Assembly: GCA_025350445.1 (NCBI GenBank) | Contig: JANXXV010000404.1 | Coordinates: 1 to 5,867 of the forward strand | DNA: 5,867 nucleotides | From: Bryobacteraceae bacterium | GTDB taxonomy: Bacteria > Acidobacteriota > Terriglobia > Bryobacterales > Bryobacteraceae | Direction of reading: 5' to 3' | Part shown: positions 1 to 5,867 of the stretch, piece after piece | Position numbering within the stretch: the stretch's first letter is position 1 | How the letters are laid out: each line of letters begins with the position of its first letter | Notes under the pieces: generated by a model | What the model saw: only the letters and a program-made list of their open reading frames with translations | Databases searched by the model: none | Told to the model about the DNA's origin: nothing | Position numbers and translations under genes: made by a program

Positions 1-1267
1 TGACGAAGTTGTCGTTATCGGACTCAGTCCGGATGAAGCTGCCGGAGATGCGGTCCCTGGCATCATGGAAGTACTGATCGCCGCGGACATTATACTGCAG
101 TCCATTGCGGCGGGGAGCCCGGTTCCAGGTGCCCTGCGCTAGCATAGGCAGGTTGCAAGGGATGTTCGATGCGTTGGGCCCACCGCAGTCGGGACCGAGG
201 ACTTGCAGCGCGTTCTGGAAATTGGGATTGGTTATGGTTGGAGCCGAAACCGGATAGTCGTTCAGCAGTTTCACACCCAGCGTGGAAGGGAAGTTAGCCT
301 TGGCCCAGTTCACAAACTCGGGGCTTTCATAAGTTTCCACGCTGGCGGAGGCATCGGCCTGCCGCAGCAGTTCCACAGCAGCAAAGAAAAACGTCCGGTT
401 CTTCACGATAGGGCCGCCAAAAGCGCCGCTGACGTTGTTTCGCTTGAATGGCTGATAGCGGGCGACAAAGGGCAGGCTGGTGCGCGCGCGCATGTCCTGG
501 TTGGTAAACCAGTAGTTGCTCGAGCCGTGGAACTGATTGGTGCCGGACTTCGTGGTCATCGAAACCACAATCGAGCTCCCCATGCCCTGTTCGGCTTTGA
601 AGGTGTTGGTTTCCACCGTCAATTCGGCCACGGCCTCAGGATTCATGCCCAGGTTGGATGTGCCGTTAGTAATATTGGACGTCACACTCAACCCGTCCAC
701 GTTGTACGTGTTGCCGCGGGAGCTTGCGCCGTTGGCGCTCATGTTGGCAAAGTACTCCGGATTGAAATTGTCCGAAGCTCCGTTTAATCCGGTAACGCCG
801 GGAGCCAAGCTCAGAATCGCGAAAATGCTGTTGTTCAGAAGTGGAATGTCGCGCAGCATCTTCTGTTCCATGGTGATCTGCTGCCGGGATTCCGCCGTGT
901 CCAGCGCCGGCACCTCGGCGATCACGCTGACCGTCTCGCCGGCGGACTGCAGCTCCAGGTTGATGTTTAAGTCTCTGGTCTGCCCTGTAGTCAGGACCAG
1001 CGAAATTGTCTGCGGGCGAAATCCGGCGGCAACCAACTTCATCTCGTAGTTGCCCGGGGCCAGCGAGCTGAACCTGTAGAAGCCGGCCGACGAGGATTGA
1101 GTCTCAATGGTAATGCCCGTACCGGCATTGGTGAGAGTCAGGTTGGCGTTCGGCGTTGCCGCTCGCGATGGATCGAGAACGCTTCCCTGTACCGCCGCGG
1201 AGAACTGTGCCTCCGCGGGAAACGGCAGGAAGCAGAGCACGGCAAGCAAAGCAAGTTTATTCATCAT
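1..1267 (-). CDS. TonB-dependent receptor, Oar-like, with CarboxypepD_reg domain (3' end cut by window)
   Basis: The minus-strand frame stays open for 422 codons from ATG at 1267 to the window edge, so only the N-terminal part is visible. Residues 1-20 form a signal peptide: Lys4, a hydrophobic core, and AEA before Gln21. Cys12 does not fit a lipobox because Leu precedes it. Residues ~22-107 look like a carboxypeptidase-regulatory-like beta-sandwich (GSVLDPSRAATPNA, then SAGFYRFSSLAPGNYEM). A TonB-box-like ETVSVIA follows at 111-117. The plug spans ~125-249, with YNVDGL near 188-193 and KSGTNQFHGS at 240-249. Barrel strands follow, including GAFGGPIVKNRTFFF. By family this is an outer-membrane active transporter energised by TonB-ExbBD; the substrate cannot be read from sequence. 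The first of two tandem ATGs is chosen because AAGGAG lies 7 nt before it. It shares its layout with the receptor upstream, but the sequence is clearly divergent. The family call is firm; total length and substrate are unknown. Confidence 0.93.
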   Translation of the reverse strand, partial: MMNKLALLAVLCFLPFPAEAQFSAAVQGSVLDPSRAATPNANLTLTNAGTGITIETQSSSAGFYRFSSLAPGNYEMKLVAAGFRPQTISLVLTTGQTRDLNINLELQSAGETVSVIAEVPALDTAESRQQITMEQKMLRDIPLLNNSIFAILSLAPGVTGLNGASDNFNPEYFANMSANGASSRGNTYNVDGLSVTSNITNGTSNLGMNPEAVAELTVETNTFKAEQGMGSSIVVSMTTKSGTNQFHGSSNYWFTNQDMRARTSLPFVARYQPFKRNNVSGAFGGPIVKNRTFFFAAVELLRQADASASVETYESPEFVNWAKANFPSTLGVKLLNDYPVSAPTITNPNFQNALQVLGPDCGGPNASNIPCNLPMLAQGTWNRAPRRNGLQYNVRGDQYFHDARDRISGSFIRTESDNDNFV

Positions 1268-1274
1268 GGAAATA

Positions 1275-1280
1275 CTCCTT
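1275..1280 (-). promoter_or_regulatory. Shine-Dalgarno for the left receptor gene
   Basis: The minus strand reads AAGGAG followed by 7 nt and then ATG at 1267. A second in-frame ATG starts at 1264, 10 nt from the same motif. The spacing favours the first. This is a strong site, unlike the G-rich weak site of the other receptor. Confidence 0.85.
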
Positions 1281-1353
1281 TCTTTCGATGAACCGGCAGC
1301 TTGTACATGGTCGCTGCCAAGGCACACTTGTCCAGTGTCACCGCAATGATTTC

Positions 1354-1370
1354 ACCGGAAACGTTCCGGT
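1354..1370. promoter_or_regulatory. Perfect operator-like palindrome upstream of the left receptor
   Basis: ACCGGAA-ACG-TTCCGGT has 7-bp perfectly complementary arms around a 3-bp centre. It lies about 87 nt before the left receptor's ATG and immediately downstream of a candidate -10 (GATAAT on the minus strand, 1373-1378). Symmetry and position suit a repressor operator near the transcription start. A short leader hairpin is the alternative, though a 3-nt loop is tight. No regulator is encoded in the window to match it. Confidence 0.4.
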
Positions 1371-1372
1371 CA

Positions 1373-1384
1373 ATTATCATATGA
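1373..1384 (-). promoter_or_regulatory. Candidate -10 region for the left receptor
   Basis: The minus strand reads TCATATGATAAT. Both TATGAT and GATAAT match the sigma-70 -10 consensus at 5 of 6 positions, within the most AT-rich part of this gap. No good -35 hexamer is found 16-18 nt upstream, so the call is weak. It would give a leader of roughly 95-100 nt. The same stretch contains the 8-bp palindrome TCATATGA (1377-1384). Confidence 0.25.
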
Positions 1385-1583
1385 CGGATCGCCAGAGATA
1401 CGCAAATATGCGAATTCAGTCTGTCAGGACGAAGTAGAAACGCCCTAATGAGCGCGGTTGCAGACGTCCCCTTGCCCCATCTCAGGACTGCGGTTCAGAA
1501 CGGCGCGGAGCGGTTAAGAGCGCGCTGATTGCGCCGCAAATGCGAGCCGTTGACGGCGGGCACCGTTCCCGGCGATGGACGCA

Positions 1584-1606
1584 GAGGGAAAGAGGGGATT
1601 TCCCTC
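1584..1606. repeat. Inverted repeat, 8-bp arms, 3' of the large receptor
   Basis: GAGGGAAA (1584-1591) and TTTCCCTC (1599-1606) are perfectly complementary around a 7-nt spacer, about 100 nt past the receptor stop. As minus-strand RNA it forms a hairpin, but no run of U follows, so it is not a standard intrinsic terminator. It could be a 3'-end stem-loop or chance. Confidence 0.35.
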
Positions 1607-1645
1607 CAACGCTTCGAACCTTCCAAGACAGGACACTTCTACTTT

Positions 1646-1677
1646 GCCGGGACAATACAGAAGCGGATGTTCCCGGC
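1646..1677. repeat. Inverted repeat, 7-bp GC-rich arms, just after the large receptor stop
   Basis: GCCGGGA (1646-1652) pairs perfectly with TCCCGGC (1671-1677) across an 18-nt loop. It begins 25 nt downstream of the receptor stop codon. On the minus strand it is followed by AAAGTAG, not a U-tract, so at most it is a 3'-protecting hairpin or an atypical (for example Rho-assisted) termination site. Confidence 0.3.
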
Positions 1678-1702
1678 GGACAACGAATTCATCGCTCGGG
1701 TT

Positions 1703-4700
1703 TCACCATTCAACGCGTCCGACCAGGATAGAGTGTGGCCGGCCTCCAATGTCGCCAAAGCTGCCCCGCGTGCCGGTCATGCGGCCGAACGCGGGTAGCG
1801 TCGCGGCATTGTAAGCGCGGTTAGGTTCAGAGAAGTTGAATCGCGTGAACGGATTATTGAAATCCCACCTTGCCTGGAACTTCAAGCGCTCCTTCAGCGC
1901 CCACGTCTTGGAAAGCGAAACCTGAGCCCATATCATACCGGTAGCCTCCAGCGTATTGCGCCCCAGGGAGCCGGTGGTAAACGGAGCCGGGTAGGCGAAG
2001 GCAGCGGCGTTGAGATAAGGATTCTGCAGGCTGGTTGGAAGCCGGTTGGGTCCAATCGTCCAGTTTTGTGTCACAGCCTGATTGTTCGGAAGAACCTGGT
2101 TCGGCCGCTGCTGCATGGGGAGCCACACATACGGCTGTCCCGGTGCATACGGTGTGGACGGGGCTCCCGCGAACGTCACGGTCATGGGAGGCCCGCTCTG
2201 CAGTGTTTGCGAAAACATCAGATCCCAACCGCCAACCGCCGCATTTAGCCATCCGCCCTTGTTTCCAAAATGGCGGCTCTTACCATAGGGCAGTTCGTAG
2301 ATGAATGTCCCCACGAAGCGGTGTGAGATGTCGAAATTCGATCGCGCCTTCTCGAGCCGCCTGTTGTAGTAAGTAACTCCGCCAGCGTTCCCGTCAGCAT
2401 CGGCATCCGTTAGATTTTTCGACCAGGTATAGAAGCCGTTAGCGAAGAATCCGCCATGATAGCGCCGTTCGACGCGCACCGTGGCGCTGTGGTACGAATT
2501 GTGTCCGAAGTTCGAGTAAAGCTGAATCGAGCCAAACTGCGGGTACGGCTTGAAATTCTGAACATTCCGGCGGATGTTGTCGAGAGTTGCGTAATCGCCC
2601 GTGACATTGAGGGGAACCGCGTTGATGTCCCAGTTGTTTAGCAGCCCCACTCCCGAGGATCCCTGGTAAATCGCCTCGACCAACGTATTGGGCATGAATT
2701 CCCATTGCAGCCCGCCGGACCAGTTCATGATGTACGGCAGACGGATGTTCGGATCGATCCAGGAAGCATTCCGGCTGCTGAAGTTCGACCCCACAAACGG
2801 CGCGCTGCCATCGGCAACCGTCTTGAAGCCCACCGCACCGGGCCCGCCGGACAGAGCGAAAGCCGGCCGTGGATCGCCCACCGGTGGCTGCACAGTGGCG
2901 GCAGCCAGATACTCTTCAAAATTCTGGCTCAGTGCCGTCATAAACAGATCCTGCGACATGATTCCGAAGTTGCCGCGGAAAACCAGCTTCGGGCTGAAGT
3001 TCCAGGCAGCGCCGATCCGAGGCTGGAAATTATTGAACCTGCTTTTCGAGAGCGGTCCAGCATGGTGGACGATCGCACCAAGCCGTCCGGTGATGGGATC
3101 GGTGGCGGTGGGGTCAAACTGCGATTGCTGCCCGTATTTGGTCGTATAGGGCGATTCGTAAGACCAGCGGACTCCATAGTTAATGGTGAGGGTCCGGATG
3201 GGTTTCCAATCGTCCTGCAGATAGGCCGCGTGACTCCACCAACGCGGCAACCAAGCGGCGTTAGCCTGCGTAAACTGCGCTTGCCCTACTTGGCCCAACA
3301 GCAGATCGGCGAAGTCGTTGCCCGAAGTTCCGGGGGTGGAAAAGGGTAGTGAGGTCCCGGTCATGAAGTATTTGCCGGAGGGAAGCGATTCGGTCAGCAC
3401 GTTGTAGCGAGTCCGCAAAATCTCGTAACCGCCCTTCACCGTATGCTTGCCCCAAACCTTTGTCAGATTCTCCTGTGCGCGCATGTCTTCCCAAACTTCC
3501 GAAGCGATTCCGCCAGGTCCTGTGCGGTAGTAGGAAGCGCCGGTCTGGGTCGCAAAAAATGGGAAGCTGGTTCCACTTACACCTGGTATGCCGAGTTTCT
3601 GCGCCCAGCCCCCATTGGAAGCTTCCGGGTTTTTCGTCGTCTTTCTGCGGTTGAAACCCACACGGAATTCATTGATCAGCGTGGGCGAAAGCGTATACGT
3701 GTCCGACACTACGATGTTCGGTTGATCAATCGGAAACGGAATGGCGTTTGGATCGATCAGCCGCCAGTTCGCCTCGTTCACCCAGCGGTCGCGGAACGAA
3801 GTGTGATGGCCCTGCGAATAGCGCCCGAAGATTTTGTGGTTCGAATTGAACTGGTGGTCGATCTTGATATCGAATCGCGTGCGGAAAGACTTGTAGGTCG
3901 TCGGTGCAACCAAATTCTGGTGTGGGCCAAGTTTGTCTACAAAGCCGGGCGCGCGGCTTGCGGGCGTGAAGGGGTTGTTCGCAAGGAACTTATTCGCCAC
4001 CGGATCGAACCGATTTTTCGGAACGACGTTGCCCGGAAATGGATCGCTGGTCCAGGTGCCGTCCGCGTTTTTACGAATGGTGGTAGGGTCATAGATGACA
4101 TTGCCGACCTGCCTTCCAGTTCCATCCAGAAAATTGAAATTTCCATTCAGCATTTCGCTGCTGGGTACATCACCAATGAAGGTCTCGGAAGCATTCTCAT
4201 CATGACGCGCGAATCCGAACAACCAGAATGTTTTGTCCTTTCCATTGTAAATTTTCGGAATGAATATCGGTCCGCTGACCACCGTCGAAATCTCGTGGTA
4301 GGAAATTGGCGGCGGCAAAATCGTATCGAAGTAATCGCGGTGCAGCAGCGTGTTATTCAGAAACCGGTCTTCCGCGCTTCCATGAATCTGGTTGGTACCG
4401 CTGCGGAAAACGACAGACAAACCGCCGCCCGCGGAATGGCCGAACTCGGCAGGCATGCCGGTGGAATACGCTTTCACTTCAGAGATGGCGTCTATGCTCG
4501 ATGTCACTACGCGATTGGTGCTACCCACGGCACCCGTCACGGGCTCCTTCGCGCCCAAGCCGTCGAGGTTATAACCCATCGCCCGTTCACGTTGTCCGTT
4601 GATGTGGAGCCCATTAACTACCTGTGTGTCGGGCAGGTACGGAAGGATTCGAAACGTGAGCTTCTGTATGATGGGGATCTTCACCACCGTCTGGCCGTCC

Positions 4701-5104
4701 ATGATGCCGCCGGAAACCGTCGTCTCGGTTTCGAGCAACGGCGTGGTAGCCGTCACCTCCACCGATTCGGTGACGTTACCCACGTCCAGCTTCACGTCGA
4801 TACGCGGCTGTTCATTGGTGCGCAGTTCAAGCCCATTGCGAATGTATTTCTTGAACCCCGGCGCCTCAACCGTCATGTTGTAGGTTCCGGGCCGCACGTA
4901 TGGAATATAGAAATAGCCGCCGCCGTTTGAGACGCCTTCGAAAGTGAAGCCCGTCTCGGCGTTTACGACACTCACCTTGGCGCCCGGAATCAAGGCCCCG
5001 GTTGTATCGGTTACGTCTCCGACGATGGTGGCCGCGCCGGTGGTTTGAGCCATCGCGACAGACGAAGCCAAGGCGAATACCAGAACTGCGTTGAACCACT
5101 TCAT
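1703..5104 (-). CDS. TonB-dependent receptor, Oar-like, with CarboxypepD_reg domain (complete)
   Basis: The predicted protein has 1133 residues, a usual length for acidobacterial Oar-like receptors. Residues 1-19 are a signal peptide (Lys2, hydrophobic core, AMA before Gln20). Residues ~26-108 form the carboxypeptidase-regulatory-like domain (VGDVTDTTGALIPGAKV, then YVRPGTYNMTVEAPGF). A TonB-box-like ESVEVTA lies at 113-119. The plug is ~125-243, with YNLDGL at 178-183 and RSGTNQIHGS at 234-243. The rest is a beta-barrel: YLQDDWKP near 627, FYTWSKNL near 890, HRFVGTFIYELPYGKSR near 928, RWDFNNPFTRFNF near 1079, and a terminal Trp typical of outer-membrane barrels. The role is TonB-energised uptake, or possibly surface export as proposed for Oar; the ligand is unknown. 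The frame is open up to 5293, but the extra 63 codons run through the rpoC terminator and lack a signal peptide, so ATG 5104 is chosen. The protein contains no cysteine. It lies between rpoC and another receptor of the same family. Confidence 0.94.
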   Translation of the reverse strand: MKWFNAVLVFALASSVAMAQTTGAATIVGDVTDTTGALIPGAKVSVVNAETGFTFEGVSNGGGYFYIPYVRPGTYNMTVEAPGFKKYIRNGLELRTNEQPRIDVKLDVGNVTESVEVTATTPLLETETTVSGGIMDGQTVVKIPIIQKLTFRILPYLPDTQVVNGLHINGQRERAMGYNLDGLGAKEPVTGAVGSTNRVVTSSIDAISEVKAYSTGMPAEFGHSAGGGLSVVFRSGTNQIHGSAEDRFLNNTLLHRDYFDTILPPPISYHEISTVVSGPIFIPKIYNGKDKTFWLFGFARHDENASETFIGDVPSSEMLNGNFNFLDGTGRQVGNVIYDPTTIRKNADGTWTSDPFPGNVVPKNRFDPVANKFLANNPFTPASRAPGFVDKLGPHQNLVAPTTYKSFRTRFDIKIDHQFNSNHKIFGRYSQGHHTSFRDRWVNEANWRLIDPNAIPFPIDQPNIVVSDTYTLSPTLINEFRVGFNRRKTTKNPEASNGGWAQKLGIPGVSGTSFPFFATQTGASYYRTGPGGIASEVWEDMRAQENLTKVWGKHTVKGGYEILRTRYNVLTESLPSGKYFMTGTSLPFSTPGTSGNDFADLLLGQVGQAQFTQANAAWLPRWWSHAAYLQDDWKPIRTLTINYGVRWSYESPYTTKYGQQSQFDPTATDPITGRLGAIVHHAGPLSKSRFNNFQPRIGAAWNFSPKLVFRGNFGIMSQDLFMTALSQNFEEYLAAATVQPPVGDPRPAFALSGGPGAVGFKTVADGSAPFVGSNFSSRNASWIDPNIRLPYIMNWSGGLQWEFMPNTLVEAIYQGSSGVGLLNNWDINAVPLNVTGDYATLDNIRRNVQNFKPYPQFGSIQLYSNFGHNSYHSATVRVERRYHGGFFANGFYTWSKNLTDADADGNAGGVTYYNRRLEKARSNFDISHRFVGTFIYELPYGKSRHFGNKGGWLNAAVGGWDLMFSQTLQSGPPMTVTFAGAPSTPYAPGQPYVWLPMQQRPNQVLPNNQAVTQNWTIGPNRLPTSLQNPYLNAAAFAYPAPFTTGSLGRNTLEATGMIWAQVSLSKTWALKERLKFQARWDFNNPFTRFNFSEPNRAYNAATLPAFGRMTGTRGSFGDIGGRPHSILVGRVEW

Positions 5105-5110
5105 AATCTG

Positions 5111-5115
5111 CCCCC
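5111..5115 (-). promoter_or_regulatory. G-rich, weak ribosome binding site for the large receptor
   Basis: The minus strand reads GGGGG, then CAGATT, then ATG at 5104. The 6-nt spacing is right, but the match to AGGAGG is poor. The site supports the start chosen from the signal peptide, MKWFNAVLVFALASS. Confidence 0.5.
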
Positions 5116-5122
5116 AGAAGTT

Positions 5123-5146
5123 AACGCTAACGGCACCATTGGCGTT
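5123..5146. promoter_or_regulatory. Imperfect inverted repeat in the leader of the large receptor
   Basis: AACGCTAACGG (5123-5133) and CCATTGGCGTT (5136-5146) are complementary at 9 of 11 positions around a 2-bp centre. The repeat ends 8 bp upstream of the G-rich ribosome binding site. It could be an operator for a dimeric regulator or a leader hairpin controlling translation. It shares no evident core with the palindrome before the other receptor. Confidence 0.35.
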
Positions 5147-5169
5147 TAAGCGCTCTGCTGCATGGTGAG

Positions 5170-5199
5170 ATGGTAATCCAGATGATGGTTCAGTTTCAA
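5170..5199 (-). promoter_or_regulatory. Candidate sigma-70 promoter for the large receptor
   Basis: The minus strand has TTGAAA (5194-5199, 5 of 6 to the -35 consensus), an 18-nt spacer, and TACCAT (5170-5175, 4 of 6 to the -10). It lies downstream of the rpoC terminator and would give a leader of about 58 nt containing the inverted repeat. A weak -10 and long spacer make this tentative, but a promoter somewhere in 5105-5245 is expected given the terminator. Confidence 0.3.
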
Positions 5200-5245
5200 G
5201 GGGGGGAAGGCGGCATTCCGAACGCAAGTCCGTTCTGCTGGACGC

Positions 5246-5280
5246 AAAAAAAGCGCCAGGGCCCTTGGGCCCTGGCGCTT
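5246..5280 (-). terminator. Rho-independent terminator of rpoC
   Basis: AAGCGCCAGGGCCC (5251-5264) and its exact reverse complement (5267-5280) form a perfect 14-bp, GC-rich stem with a 2-nt centre, or 12 bp with a 6-nt loop. On the minus strand the stem runs into seven consecutive T (complement of 5246-5252, two of them in the stem). The stem begins 28 nt after the rpoC stop. The plus-strand side has no T-tract, so it acts mainly leftward. It ends the RNA polymerase transcript before the receptor genes. Confidence 0.93.
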
Positions 5281-5308
5281 GGTACTGCGTCAAATCGTTA
5301 CTTAAAAA

Positions 5309-5867
<559 letters not shown>

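Larger units (their letters stand above)
1268..1702. other. 435-bp intergenic region between the two receptor genes
   Basis: No convincing gene lies here on either strand. The plus-strand open frames running through it have no family resemblance, and several continue into the antisense of the flanking receptor genes. The right part (about 1584-1677, just after the upstream receptor stop) holds two inverted repeats. The left part (about 1354-1420) is more AT-rich and holds a palindrome and a possible -10 element for the left receptor. The stretch ~1430-1580 shows only short 4-5 bp self-complementary pieces and nothing I can name. Confidence 0.6.

Noticed and set aside
203..787. Plus-strand open frame of 194 codons
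   Set aside because: It is antisense to the left receptor's plug and early barrel, has low-complexity His/Gly/Val/Arg composition and no family resemblance.
1232..1234. Cys12 of the left receptor as a lipoprotein cysteine
   Set aside because: The preceding residue is Leu, not Gly/Ala/Ser, and a better signal peptidase I site (AEA before Gln21) follows.
1603..1640. GGTTCGAAGC on the minus strand, resembling the T-loop of a tRNA
   Set aside because: The flanking bases do not form the 5-bp T-stem, and no acceptor or anticodon arm can be found.
1529..1798. Plus-strand small open frames in and beyond the intergenic gap
   Set aside because: Several overlapping frames compete, all run into the antisense of the receptor 3' end, and none has a convincing ribosome binding site or protein-like composition.
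2705..3349. Plus-strand open frame of 214 codons
   Set aside because: Antisense shadow of the receptor barrel; no ribosome binding site or domain seen.
3443..4930. Long plus-strand open frame (495 codons) antisense to the large receptor
   Set aside because: It lies wholly inside a convincing receptor gene on the other strand, has no recognisable domain or signal, and is Arg/Val-rich as expected of a mirror frame of GC-rich coding DNA.
5147..5163. Possible five-residue leader peptide (MQQSA) before the large receptor
   Set aside because: No ribosome binding site precedes it, it starts at about the predicted transcription start, and such a short frame is expected by chance.

Overview
The window looks like chromosomal DNA from an Acidobacteriota-type bacterium, probably near the Solibacteres/Bryobacterales. 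It is GC-rich and Gram-negative in character. Two large outer-membrane receptors have the architecture signal peptide, carboxypeptidase-regulatory-like domain, TonB plug, beta-barrel (the 'Oar-like' receptors that are greatly expanded in that phylum). The third gene is an rpoC whose C-terminus resembles Acidobacteriota and Myxococcota RpoC. The phylum assignment is inferred from family knowledge; no search was run.

All three genes lie on the minus strand, so transcription runs from right to left. From the right edge: (i) the last ~185 codons of rpoC (5309-5867, cut by the window edge), closed by a strong intrinsic terminator at 5246-5280; (ii) a 141-bp gap with a weak promoter candidate and a hairpin or operator-like inverted repeat; (iii) a complete TonB-dependent receptor gene of 1133 codons (1703-5104); (iv) a 435-bp non-coding gap with two inverted repeats after the receptor stop and a perfect operator-like palindrome before the next gene; (v) the first 422 codons of a second, divergent receptor of the same family (1-1267), running off the left edge. 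This last gene is open from a well-placed Shine-Dalgarno and ATG to the edge.

The terminator separates housekeeping rpoC from the receptors. Each receptor seems to have its own upstream control region, so a single operon is not evident. In both receptors a TonB-box-like heptapeptide (ESVEVTA, ETVSVIA) sits at the junction between the N-terminal CarboxypepD_reg domain and the plug. This supports TonB-coupled import of an unknown, probably large or polymeric, substrate. No SusD-like protein, sigma/anti-sigma pair, enzyme, mobile element, CRISPR array, tRNA or rRNA is visible.

I found no previously undescribed system. The points worth checking are the two regulatory palindromes, the internal TonB boxes, the start-site correction of the large receptor, and the cysteine pattern of the two receptors.
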